Of a DNA stretch of 40,482 bases, positions 25,984 to 34,665 are shown in pieces. Location: positions 1 to 40,482 of the IMG/VR virus record IMGVR_UViG_3300047409_000562. One strand, given 5' to 3'. This stretch comes from a virus. The position numbers and the translations under genes are program-made. The notes under the pieces are model-generated. The model was not told the origin of the DNA and searched no databases. It saw nothing but the letters and a program-made list of their open reading frames with translations. The stretch's first letter is position 1, and each line of letters begins with the position of its first letter.

Positions 25984-26149
25984 GTACGCAAAAACGGAGA
26001 AATACAAGGCGGCGCGTGATGACAAACACGCGCGTGCAATTCTCTGCAATGGCTGCAATCTAGCTCTCGGCCACATCAAGGATAACATCCCCCGGCTACA
26101 AGCACTCGTTGGGTATTTGGAGAAGATCAATGGCGCCGCTGAAGCTTGA
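25958..26149 (+). pseudogene. HNH endonuclease remnant with the catalytic core deleted
   Basis: Frame of 63 residues that starts inside the previous gene and ends inside the nozzle gene. Its last ~35 residues (ARAILCNGCNLALGHIKDNI then PRLQALVGYLEKIN) match the end of HNH copy 2 at about three quarters of positions, and residues 5-22 (AAQAKYAKTEKYKAARDD) look like the basic N-terminal part of this family. The first Cys-x2-Cys, the DH(D)H catalytic block and the linker are missing. This is the signature of an internal deletion in a former homing endonuclease. Retained overlap with the downstream start keeps it translated perhaps as part of a coupling element. Confidence 0.75.
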
Positions 26150-28388
26150 AAAATTTGGCGGCATGCTCCCCTCCTGGGATAACCTTATTTTGCCAGAAGG
26201 ACAAGCTGCGCTCTCGATCAACAGCTATCTCTTTAGCGGCACTCTCGTCGGGTGGCGCCAACCGAAGCTGCTCAAGACGCTGTTGGGAACGACCAAGTTC
26301 GCCTACCGCATCCCGAACAAGAACACAAATAACACCGCGATCACTGCGCCTGACTCGTTCTGGATGGAATTCACCGACGCTGACACCGCTGTGATGCGGA
26401 CGCCAGTCGTGCAGGACAGCTTCCAGCGCTACTACTGGATGTCGCCGACCGACGTCCCCCGCTACAACACATATGACCGCATCATCGCCGGCGACCATTC
26501 GTGGAAGCTCGGCATCCCCGCATCAGGATGCTCGCCAGGTGTGGTCGTCACCGGCGGCGGGGATGCGAGCGCCAAGGGGTTCAACACTATCGTGTCCGAT
26601 GGCGGTAACGCGCTGATCCTCGGAAACCAAGTCATACTTATCCCTCTCATTTTGGACGGCACTCTACTCCTGCAGGACGTGGCATTTATTTCGCAGACGA
26701 CTGACTCAACCTTGGGCTACATGGGCGTCATTTACACCGACCTCAACGGTGAGCCCGGCCAATTGATCGCGAGCACACCAGCGTTCACGGGTGTAACGGC
26801 TGGCACAACGGCCACCGCCGTATTTGACAACGCTCCTGCGGTCCAACCGAATACGCAGTATTGGATTGGTATCGCAGTTGACACAGCTATCATCATAGAA
26901 ATCGCGGACGACCGTACCAACACGGGCAAAGTCTTCGACAACACATTCGCCAACGGTCCTTCTGACCCCGCCCCTGCCACCGGCAGTGGCCCGAACTGGC
27001 AGATGTGGGGCGACTTCATCGGCAGCTCCGTCTTCTCCGCGCGGGCGTACGTGTACACGTACGTCAGCGAGTACGGCGAGGAGGGCCCGCCCTCTGCGGC
27101 CACGCTTACCAACGGGTGGAGCAACGCCACCTGGACGATCAGTGTGTTCGCGCCGCAGCCTGCCGACATGGGTGGCGCGGACCGCAACATCACACGGACA
27201 CGCATCTATCGTACCATCTCGGCTAACACGGGTTCGACCTCTTACTTCCTGGTCGCCGAAATTCCTGTCGAACAAGAGACGTATGTGGATGAGCTACCTG
27301 ACAACGAAGTTGCGTTCAATAATCAGCTGGTTTCTTACTTCTGGTTTGGGCCACCGGTGGACCTCCAAGGTCTCGCCGCGTTCCCGAACGGCATTGCCGT
27401 GGGCTTTAGATCCAACGAGGTTTGGTTTTCTGAGCCTTATCGGCCTCATGCATGGCCTCCGGGGTACGTCCTCACGACGGAATTCCCGATCGTTGGGGTC
27501 GGCATCTGCGGACAATCGGTCGTCGTCTGCACGGAAGGAACCCCGTACCTCATCACGGGTGTCAACCCACAAACGATGTCGCTGACGAAGATCAAGCTTC
27601 ACGAGCCGTGCTTGTTCCGTGGTTCCATAGTTTCAACAGACACTACGGTGATCTATGCATCGCAGAACGGGCTCATCCAAGTCTCACAAAGCGGCAACGC
27701 GGGGAATATCACGGAGCAGTGGATCACGCGCGAGAGATGGAAAGCTCTCACCCCACAAAGCAACGTTCGTGCCATTAAGCATGCTACGAGCTACTTTGCT
27801 TTTGGTACAGTCGTGGGGGACGACACTTCCGTCGCCCAACAGGGTTTCACCGTTGAGATGTCCCAGCAAGACCAAACCAGTTTCACGGTGTGGCCACAGG
27901 CTGGAGGACATCGCCTGGGCTTTAACCAACTCACGTCGCCAAACGAGTTTGACATCGACAATGTGCAGACGGACGACTGGACCGGAGTAGGAATGCTCCT
28001 GCAGAACAGCGGGATGTACTACTACGACTTCACCGATCAAGCGCCCGTCATCGTCCCCTGCACATGGCGCTCGAAGATTTATCAGCAGCAGACGAAGAAG
28101 AACTACAGCGCCGTGCGTGCTTTTTTCACCATCCCACCCGGTACACCCGCGCAGGGGGTGATTGACGAAGCTGACCCACAGCCGACGCTCGCCGCCAATC
28201 AGTACGGCATCATGCGTGTGTACGCTGATGGGGATCTGTACTGCACGCGGGAGATCCGGAAGTCAGGCGCGCTCCTGCGCATTTACTCGTCTACAAAAGT
28301 CGAGCAGTGGCAGTTCGAATTCGAGACTCGAGTAAACATCACCAACGTTCAAATCGGAACGAGCGTGCGGGAGTTGGGCCTTGTCTGA
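26130..28388 (+). CDS. Large tail protein, probable nozzle (tubular protein B-like)
   Basis: 752 residues from ATG 26130 (SD GGAGAAG). N-terminal KLEKFGGMLPSWDNLILPEG followed by SYLFSGTLVGWRQPKLL and, near 90-120, DSFQRYYWMSPTDVPRYNTY. The middle has a fibronectin-like stretch about 300-390 (YTYVSEYGEEGPPSAATLTN, IYRTISANTGSTSYFLVAEI). From 413 onward a repetitive beta structure is seen (LQGLAAFPNGIAVGFRSNEV, PYLITGVNPQTMSL, SQNGLIQVSQSGN), consistent with a beta-propeller/OB nozzle as in podoviral tails. This assignment is from overall resemblance, length and position between connector and ejection genes; a dedicated search would be needed for proof. Confidence 0.65.
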   Translation: MAPLKLEKFGGMLPSWDNLILPEGQAALSINSYLFSGTLVGWRQPKLLKTLLGTTKFAYRIPNKNTNNTAITAPDSFWMEFTDADTAVMRTPVVQDSFQRYYWMSPTDVPRYNTYDRIIAGDHSWKLGIPASGCSPGVVVTGGGDASAKGFNTIVSDGGNALILGNQVILIPLILDGTLLLQDVAFISQTTDSTLGYMGVIYTDLNGEPGQLIASTPAFTGVTAGTTATAVFDNAPAVQPNTQYWIGIAVDTAIIIEIADDRTNTGKVFDNTFANGPSDPAPATGSGPNWQMWGDFIGSSVFSARAYVYTYVSEYGEEGPPSAATLTNGWSNATWTISVFAPQPADMGGADRNITRTRIYRTISANTGSTSYFLVAEIPVEQETYVDELPDNEVAFNNQLVSYFWFGPPVDLQGLAAFPNGIAVGFRSNEVWFSEPYRPHAWPPGYVLTTEFPIVGVGICGQSVVVCTEGTPYLITGVNPQTMSLTKIKLHEPCLFRGSIVSTDTTVIYASQNGLIQVSQSGNAGNITEQWITRERWKALTPQSNVRAIKHATSYFAFGTVVGDDTSVAQQGFTVEMSQQDQTSFTVWPQAGGHRLGFNQLTSPNEFDIDNVQTDDWTGVGMLLQNSGMYYYDFTDQAPVIVPCTWRSKIYQQQTKKNYSAVRAFFTIPPGTPAQGVIDEADPQPTLAANQYGIMRVYADGDLYCTREIRKSGALLRIYSSTKVEQWQFEFETRVNITNVQIGTSVRELGLV

Positions 28389-28845
28389 TGGCGCACCAGT
28401 TTGCAACCTGCCCAACGTAGGGCAAGTGCCCGCGCTACAAGCCGGGCGCATGTTTCCGTCTGTCCCGAAGGCACAGGACTTGCCCTCGGCGATCCAGGCG
28501 ATTAACGCGCTCGCGCAGATCATCATGCAGCTAGCGTCGCCCGGCCTCCCGCCGTTTCAAAACAACTTGGCACCGTACAACTCGTCATCCAGGCTCGTTG
28601 GTACACCAGGGATCAACGCTGCGGCGGGTGCTAACGGTAGTGCTGGCGCCGCGGGGAAGAAGGGGAAGGATGGCGAGAATGCGCAGAACCCGAACTGGGA
28701 ACAGACAGGGTTCAAGACGGAAAAAATCAAAGTGATGAACCCTGACGACAACGATCAGTTCGTGGTTGTGAAGCGCATCACTGAGATCACCTTTGCTGAC
28801 CAAGAAACTGGGGCCGAACTAAAAATCAGTATGAAGGCTCAGTGA
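28381..28845 (+). CDS. Small structural protein with collagen-like linker, paralogue 1
   Basis: 154 residues from TTG 28381 (SD GGGAG at 28368-28372); the first in-frame ATG is much later. The conserved block DGAPVCNLPNVGQVPALQAG, then MFPSVPKAQDLPSAIQAINA and LAPYNSSSRLVGTPGI are shared almost exactly with the next gene. A short Gly-X-Y stretch (GANGSAGAAGKKGKDGEN) precedes a beta-rich end (QFVVVKRITEITFADQETG). TTG start rests on the overlap geometry and on alignment to the paralogue. Tail-associated; function unknown. Confidence 0.7.
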   Translation: MSDGAPVCNLPNVGQVPALQAGRMFPSVPKAQDLPSAIQAINALAQIIMQLASPGLPPFQNNLAPYNSSSRLVGTPGINAAAGANGSAGAAGKKGKDGENAQNPNWEQTGFKTEKIKVMNPDDNDQFVVVKRITEITFADQETGAELKISMKAQ

Positions 28846-29570
28846 TGGCTACCGACGGCGCACCAGTTTGCAACCTGCCTAATATCGGGCAAGTTCCAGC
28901 GCTCCAGCCGGGGCGTCTGTTTCCTGCGATCCCGAAGGCAGGGGATCTACCCTCTGTGATCCAAGCGGTCAACGCAATAGCGCAGATCGTCGCCCAGCTG
29001 GTCTCGCCGGGTCTACCGCCGTTCAGGAACAATTTGGCGCCATACAATTCAGCATCACGGCTCGTCGGTACGCCAGGTATCGTCAGTACCGCTGGTGCGA
29101 ATGGAAGCGCCGGCGCCAAAGGGAAGGACGGGAAGGACGGGAAGGAAGCGAAGGATCCGAATTGGAATGAGTCGAGTCGCAAGACGGAGAATGTGAAAGT
29201 CAAAAACAAGGACGATGAGGATACGTACCTCATCATGAAACGGGTGACAACTCTCACTATTACTAGTAGGTTGAATGGGCGGAAAATTGTTTGGAGTGGT
29301 ACCATAAAAGGAGACGACCCTCTTCGCTTGGAAGGTGGTCCGAGTGAACAAGGACAACCTGTTCCTATCGCTGGACAGAGTGAAGGTAGACCACAAGTTG
29401 GGACTGACAAATTCAACCGTGAAACCGTTGAAGAGGATCCAGCGTTCCCTTCACGTGGTGTAAACGGGTCTGGTACTGCAGCTCAACCGTTTCAACCGGG
29501 GCTAATGGCGGACTGTGTTGGGGTGAGCTGGGGTGGCGGTGCTGTTGAATTCCGTTTTGGAGCAGGTTAA
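28845..29570 (+). CDS. Structural protein with collagen-like linker, paralogue 2
   Basis: 241 residues from ATG 28845 (TGATG overlap). The first ~85 residues copy paralogue 1 (DGAPVCNLPNIGQVPALQPG, LAPYNSASRLVGTPGI), including a Gly-X-Y stretch (GANGSAGAKGKDGKDGKEAK). The C-terminal half is new: VTTLTITSRLNGRKIVWSGT, and an acidic/Pro stretch. After about 29220 the DNA becomes AT-richer, and this continues through the next gene, suggesting the C-terminus was acquired together with it. Function unknown; the overlap with the LamG-like gene suggests a joint role. Confidence 0.7.
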   Translation: MATDGAPVCNLPNIGQVPALQPGRLFPAIPKAGDLPSVIQAVNAIAQIVAQLVSPGLPPFRNNLAPYNSASRLVGTPGIVSTAGANGSAGAKGKDGKDGKEAKDPNWNESSRKTENVKVKNKDDEDTYLIMKRVTTLTITSRLNGRKIVWSGTIKGDDPLRLEGGPSEQGQPVPIAGQSEGRPQVGTDKFNRETVEEDPAFPSRGVNGSGTAAQPFQPGLMADCVGVSWGGGAVEFRFGAG

Positions 29571-31087
29571 TGAGCCGGTTAGAAATCCCTAGCCTTGACG
29601 GGCATGACTCGAAAAAGCTTGTCTTCTCGTTGTGGTTCCGCATCCCTGCGGAATCACTAGAGGCAACACAAGCAGAGTGGGCCGCATGGGATGGAAATTG
29701 GGAAACCCGTAAACCGTTAACGGGAATCCTCCCATTGATTGTCTTTGGTCCTCCCGCTAAACAAAAGATGACCGACTTTGTGCCAAAAACAATTGGTCAG
29801 TTCGAGGGTTTTGCCAATGTGAATTGGACGGATGGGTTTGGGGTTCCAGATTGTATTGGTTCTGGTTGGGTTGTTTCCCATGAAACCGGCCCGCAGCCGT
29901 TTCAAATTAGTACATGGATCGAAAACGAAGAAACGCGCCCTCTCGACCCTTCGTACATCGGGATAGATGTAACTGGGCCTTACCCAGCGCTCTCCGTTAA
30001 TATTGTCATGCCCGACACTGATGTTCCGTATGTGAGTGGGCTATGGTCCCAACAGGAAAGTTTTTCTATTTCCGGTGTTGTTCCTTCATTTGCCGGTGGT
30101 GGAATATGTCCCGGCGCTCCAGATACTTTCGTTGGTGCATTTGGGCTCCAGATGCGTGTCGTAACCAACTCGCCCATCTCCTCAGTTTTATCCCAGACCA
30201 ATATTTTTAGTGGGCAATCAGTTCTTATTCCCACGCGACCAGAAATGTTTCGAACCCTTCCTTCAGCGCGCGTGGGAGATAGTGCTGGCGTAGGGTTTTT
30301 TAATGATATAGCTGATGGGGATTTTGGTGGTCAGAGAGTAACCCCGGACCACTGGCATCACCTTCTTCTATCGATTGATTTGTCAAATGGAGTTTCCACA
30401 AAAGGGGCACAGGTGACAGAGACGAGAAACCTGGATCCTATGACGGGTCTCACATCAGGTACTACATCTGGTGAAGGGGCCACAATACCCGGTCAAGGAT
30501 CACGGACCCAGAGCGCGTGCAAAATGTGGATTTCATTTGACGATGTGAATTTGACTGGAGAGAACTTGTCTGCTTACTACCCCCATGGTTATGGCGATCC
30601 TAACGGGGTTGTTACTGTCACTGGCCTCTTCACCGCGACTGACACTACTTTCAACGTCTCTGATCATGTTTATGACATCAACGGAACTGATAACCGTACG
30701 TACCAAATATGGGAGGCCCCAACTTACACCTATGTCCCTTCAGCCATACCATTTGGCAGCAGCCCGATTGGCATTCCTACACAAGCTGAACAAACCGACG
30801 CTTTCAAAGTGGTCGAGATGGCGGACCTGCAGATTTTTGTCAACAAGACGCTGAACACTTCTTCCGTATCCGCCCGACGTGCGTTTATCAGCAACGATGG
30901 AAAACCTGTGTCCCCTAAGAAGGCAGAAGACCTTCTTGGTAAACCTGTCATCTTGCTGCACGGGTCTGGAAATTGGATCAAAGGGAAGAACACGGGCTCG
31001 GACGACACACCAATTCATCCAAGTGGAGAAATCGTGCGCTATAGCCCTCCTCCTTCTCTCCATGGGGACCAGTCGCCAAAAAGATAA
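29570..31087 (+). CDS. LamG/concanavalin A-like structural protein
   Basis: 505 residues, ATG directly at the upstream stop. Pattern of a lectin-like jelly roll: KLVFSLWFRIP at 16-26, HWHHLLLSIDLSNG near 261, KMWISFDDVNLTGENLS near 318 and MADLQIFVNKTLN near 416, which are the recurring strands of LamG domains (with the 'W.hh...id' and 'l.iDd' elements). An inserted Gly/Ser-rich beta segment lies between. The C-terminus is Lys/Pro-rich. Probably a glycan-binding virion protein. Base composition is clearly less GC-rich than the flanking genes, so it is probably a horizontally exchanged module. Confidence 0.7.
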   Translation: MSRLEIPSLDGHDSKKLVFSLWFRIPAESLEATQAEWAAWDGNWETRKPLTGILPLIVFGPPAKQKMTDFVPKTIGQFEGFANVNWTDGFGVPDCIGSGWVVSHETGPQPFQISTWIENEETRPLDPSYIGIDVTGPYPALSVNIVMPDTDVPYVSGLWSQQESFSISGVVPSFAGGGICPGAPDTFVGAFGLQMRVVTNSPISSVLSQTNIFSGQSVLIPTRPEMFRTLPSARVGDSAGVGFFNDIADGDFGGQRVTPDHWHHLLLSIDLSNGVSTKGAQVTETRNLDPMTGLTSGTTSGEGATIPGQGSRTQSACKMWISFDDVNLTGENLSAYYPHGYGDPNGVVTVTGLFTATDTTFNVSDHVYDINGTDNRTYQIWEAPTYTYVPSAIPFGSSPIGIPTQAEQTDAFKVVEMADLQIFVNKTLNTSSVSARRAFISNDGKPVSPKKAEDLLGKPVILLHGSGNWIKGKNTGSDDTPIHPSGEIVRYSPPPSLHGDQSPKR

Positions 31088-31124
31088 GTTAACCGTTTCT
31101 AAACGCCTTCCACGGTACCCCTCG
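31088..31124 (+). promoter_or_regulatory. Candidate late promoter/operator, copy F
   Basis: GTTAAC at 31088 and TAAACG 12 nt later; it matches copy C at 14 of the first 19 positions. Starts 60 nt upstream of the ATG at 31148, first gene of the ejection-protein block. Confidence 0.55.
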
Positions 31125-31147
31125 GGGGCCCATGAGGAGCTACCAGA

Positions 31148-32566
31148 ATGGCCATCGCAGGATACAACCCGATCTCTACGGCCCAACCGAGCAGCTCCGT
31201 CTCCTCGGGTCAGAGTACATCGAACGGCTACAATCAGTCGCAAAACGCGTCGCAAGGCAGCTCAGCGTCGCAATCCACTTCGTTTATCCCGAATTATTCG
31301 CAGACGCCGATCCTTGAGTCGATCGCGCAGTACGCAGAGGGCATGGCCCCCCAGGTTTACCAGTGGGGCATGGATACCTACGGCAAGAACCAGGGCAGCA
31401 TCGATGACTTGATGCGGACCGCCGAGACCTATGGTAGCGGACAGCGGCTCGCGGCCGACATGGGCATGGCGGAGTCCGGCGTCCAGCAGGCGGGCGCGAA
31501 GGCCCTCGAGAATTCGAAGCAGGATCTGGAGAGCTACGGGATCGACCCCTCTTCGGGCCGGTACGCTGCGCTCGATCAGGCCTCCAAGGTGCAGACGGCG
31601 GCCGCCGCGGCCGGCGCCGGGAACCAGCAGTACCAAGCTGACCTCGCGACCGGTAATGCGATGAAAAACCAAGCGATCTCTGCCAGTCTGCAGAACGCCA
31701 ATTTCGGCTTGGGTGTCGGCGCGGACGCGAACAACTTCCTCTCGACGGCCATGCGCCTGCCGTACTCGCCACTTGGAACGCAGTCTTCGAGCTCCAGCCA
31801 GCAGTCCAGCGAAGGTATGAGCCAGGGTGTGACCAGCAGCCAGAGCACTAACGACAGTTCGTCCCGCGGTGCGACCCCCACGGGTGGTGGCGGCAGCGGC
31901 GGCGGCAGTGGCGGCGCAAAACCCTCTTCCTCAGGGGGCGGCGGTGATCCTACTGGGAGTGGTGCTGGTAGTGCGCCCCGCGGTATCTCCGGTGGCAGTG
32001 GTCCTAGCGGTAGCCTAAGTGGTGGCAGCTCCGGTGGCGGCTCAGACGGTTCTGGCAGTCAGACCGACCCGTGGTACGATGGCACGCCCGGCGTTGGCGT
32101 CTATCCTGGTGACAACGGCGGCTCTTCGTGGGATGCATACAACCCCGGCGGCACGGGTGGCACGTTTGACACGGGTCTCCCGGGTGGCGGAGCCGGTAGC
32201 GACACTGGTGGCTGGGATCAAGGTGCGACGTGGAGCGATCCAGGCTTCAGCGGGGACTGGGGCTATGCCGCGGGCGGCCCGGTCGACGATGACCAAGAGA
32301 TGCAACCGGGCTACGATCCCGATCAGGACGGACAAATGGTGCATCCGGGTATGAGCCCGAGCAGCGGACAGGAAGTAGACGACGTGCCCGCCAAACTCAA
32401 TGCTGGCGAATTCGTCATGCCGGATGACGTCGTACGATGGAAGGGTGAAGAGTTCTTCCAAGGCCTCATCGCCAAGTCGCGGCAGGCCCGTGAGGGTATC
32501 ATGGCGGCGCATGGACAGATGCAGGGTCAACCCCCGCAGGGCGCGAATTTGGGCGGAGCAATCTGA
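31148..32566 (+). CDS. Internal virion/ejection protein 1
   Basis: 472 residues. Ser/Gln-rich N-terminus (1-45), helical part (LESIAQYAEGMAPQVYQWGM; AADMGMAESGVQQAGAKALE), a long Gly/Ser-rich linker about 240-330, an Asp/Gly-rich part, and a conserved C-terminal block near 411-470: DVPAKLNAGEFVMPDDVV, then WKGEEFFQGL and basic residues. That block (V/I-PA-L-xxGEFV-MP-DVVRWKG) is recurrent in podoviral internal proteins. The order helical - disordered - conserved C-terminal block fits proteins packed in the capsid and ejected with the DNA. First gene of the last transcription unit. Confidence 0.75.
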   Translation: MAIAGYNPISTAQPSSSVSSGQSTSNGYNQSQNASQGSSASQSTSFIPNYSQTPILESIAQYAEGMAPQVYQWGMDTYGKNQGSIDDLMRTAETYGSGQRLAADMGMAESGVQQAGAKALENSKQDLESYGIDPSSGRYAALDQASKVQTAAAAAGAGNQQYQADLATGNAMKNQAISASLQNANFGLGVGADANNFLSTAMRLPYSPLGTQSSSSSQQSSEGMSQGVTSSQSTNDSSSRGATPTGGGGSGGGSGGAKPSSSGGGGDPTGSGAGSAPRGISGGSGPSGSLSGGSSGGGSDGSGSQTDPWYDGTPGVGVYPGDNGGSSWDAYNPGGTGGTFDTGLPGGGAGSDTGGWDQGATWSDPGFSGDWGYAAGGPVDDDQEMQPGYDPDQDGQMVHPGMSPSSGQEVDDVPAKLNAGEFVMPDDVVRWKGEEFFQGLIAKSRQAREGIMAAHGQMQGQPPQGANLGGAI

Positions 32567-34656
32567 TGGCTGACGAAGATTTCGAAGACAGCAACCAGGG
32601 TTACGACTCTGGTGAGACGATGGCTCCCGTACAGGAGGCTCAGGAACCTGTGCCCAGTGAGTACGGCGGCGATCTGCCGCCCGAGACTGCCGACACCGCA
32701 AGCCAAGATACTGAGCGCAGCTGGATCAGGCAACTGCTTGACCATGTTCGCTCCTCGTTTGGCATCAACGAAGAAGCCATCCCCACCGAAACAGGAGGCG
32801 AAAAAGCCGAGGCTACACAGCAGCCTGCTGACGAGGGGGGGATCCCAGATGATACGGGTGGGGCGTCATTCGATCGGAAGACGGGGACCGCCGGTGGCGT
32901 ACGTTCGCAGCCGCGCGAGGCTACACCGTACGATCAACCCGCGGAGAATACGCGCGCCACGGGGAATGTGGAGCGTTTAAGCAATACCGCGTCCGGTGTG
33001 GCGAAAAACCTCTTCGGTGCGGAGCAGCCAGAAGCCGGCGATACCATGCGCCGGATCAAAGAGTACGTCCTGGGTGAGGGCGGGATGCCCAACGCGGAGC
33101 GCAAGGCGCGCGAGGCGCAGTTCGCTGCCAACGCTGGCAATCAGAATGCGACGAAGAGCGAGATCCGTGAAGGTGCACTCAAGCAGGCGGCACAGGAAGG
33201 CCTCGATAAGGGCGGCGCCATGCTGCAGAATTATCGCACCAATCAGCAGAACTATAAGGGGCTCGCCGCCGGGGCGCTCGATCACGGTGACAGAGATGGT
33301 GCGGCCAAGTTGTTCAACGAGGGCCACTCGTTCGTGCCTGATGGCGCGCACGCTGTCGCTTCGCCGTCTGCCAACGGTATTCTCATGGCCGTGCGCAACA
33401 ATGCAACGGGTGACACCAAGTCCACCCTGCTCACCGACGACCAGTTCCGCGACATGCTTCACAACCGCTCGGGCGAGTTCGACCATCTGACCGATCAAGG
33501 CTTGCAGAAGATGATCGATCAAGTCGCGCAGACACCCGGCATGCCGAAGCCCAACCAGATGGGCAACGCACAGCCTGGTGGTGCAGGTGTCGCTAATACT
33601 CCGGGTGCCACCGTGCCAGGACAGGTCGGCCCGACGGCGGCGCCAGCTGCTCCGATGCAAGGTGCGGGTGTCGGCAACCTTCCACAGGGTGCCAACGTGC
33701 CACAGGTTGGCAGGCAGAGTGCCCTGCCGAGCGAAACACCTCTACCTCAACCGAACCCGACCCGGACAGCGGCTCCTCCTGCTGGGCCCGGTGGATCGAG
33801 AACTGCTGGCCCGACACCTGTCCAGGCGGCTACCGCGATTGGCGGGAAGCAGGCCTTGCAGCAAGCTGGGAAAGATCCGGACGGGTGGCCGACCGGTATT
33901 CCTCGTGGTGGCCAGTTCGCCAACACTAAGGGAAGTGCCAACAGAGATTTCTCCGAACCGGTTAAACTTGGTGGGAGCGGACATGTCAGCTCAGTCGGCA
34001 AGGCCGGCAGTGCGGCAGTTTATGACGTCCGTGGCCACACGTATGCTGTCGGCAAGGACGGCCTGCCGATCGCGAAGGAAGGACAACCCGGCTATCGGGG
34101 CCCGGGGCCTGGACAACCCAACTGGACCGGGACACAGAGCGACAAGATCAACACCAGACAGGCTGGCGACCCGGTCCCGCAGGTGATCCAGCGTCAGCCG
34201 TATTCGGTGCAGCGCGCCCAGGACACCAACGCCATCAAGCGAGAAGCCCTCGACATCAAACGTGAGCAGGGGAAGAGCAGCCTCGACGTCAAGCGCGATG
34301 CGAACGAGATCAAGCGCGATCTCGGTACGAAGGGGAATGAGATTAAGAGCGGAAACCTAGATCGTCAAAATAGACAGGGCGACGCGCGCATCGGCAACAC
34401 CGCCGAAGGAAACCAGATCAAACGCGAGGCGATCCAGCAGCGTAACGACCACCTCGACTACCTCCGTGACAAGTCCACCGGTGAGTTGAACGAGAAGGCC
34501 CTCAGCCGCCTAAGCCGCGAAACAAATTCTGACGTGGGCGGCGTTATGCGGTATATTGACTCGAAGATCCGGAGTGGCGTCGAGTTGACGCCGAAGGAAC
34601 AGCAGTACGTGAACGAAATACGCGAACGTACACAGCGCACCCGGCAGTCACCGTAA
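32566..34656 (+). CDS. Internal virion/ejection protein 2
   Basis: 696 residues, 1-nt overlap with the upstream stop. Acidic N-terminus, a helical core (GNVERLSNTASGVAKNLFGA, LQNYRTNQQNYKGLAAGALD), a Pro/Gly/Ala-rich linker about 330-440, and a C-terminal ~150 residues that are strongly helical, repetitive and charged (NAIKREALDIKREQGKSSLD, NEIKRDLGTKGNEIK, NQIKREAIQQRNDHLDYL). The IKR repeats suggest a long coiled rod. No enzyme motif seen. Length and position between two other large proteins match the second of three ejection proteins in podoviruses. Confidence 0.7.
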   Translation: MADEDFEDSNQGYDSGETMAPVQEAQEPVPSEYGGDLPPETADTASQDTERSWIRQLLDHVRSSFGINEEAIPTETGGEKAEATQQPADEGGIPDDTGGASFDRKTGTAGGVRSQPREATPYDQPAENTRATGNVERLSNTASGVAKNLFGAEQPEAGDTMRRIKEYVLGEGGMPNAERKAREAQFAANAGNQNATKSEIREGALKQAAQEGLDKGGAMLQNYRTNQQNYKGLAAGALDHGDRDGAAKLFNEGHSFVPDGAHAVASPSANGILMAVRNNATGDTKSTLLTDDQFRDMLHNRSGEFDHLTDQGLQKMIDQVAQTPGMPKPNQMGNAQPGGAGVANTPGATVPGQVGPTAAPAAPMQGAGVGNLPQGANVPQVGRQSALPSETPLPQPNPTRTAAPPAGPGGSRTAGPTPVQAATAIGGKQALQQAGKDPDGWPTGIPRGGQFANTKGSANRDFSEPVKLGGSGHVSSVGKAGSAAVYDVRGHTYAVGKDGLPIAKEGQPGYRGPGPGQPNWTGTQSDKINTRQAGDPVPQVIQRQPYSVQRAQDTNAIKREALDIKREQGKSSLDVKRDANEIKRDLGTKGNEIKSGNLDRQNRQGDARIGNTAEGNQIKREAIQQRNDHLDYLRDKSTGELNEKALSRLSRETNSDVGGVMRYIDSKIRSGVELTPKEQQYVNEIRERTQRTRQSP

Positions 34657-34665
34657 GGGGGCCTC

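Noticed and set aside
31860-32160. Gly-rich region in the first ejection protein as collagen
   Set aside because: Glycines are irregularly spaced with Ser, without a strict Gly-X-Y period.
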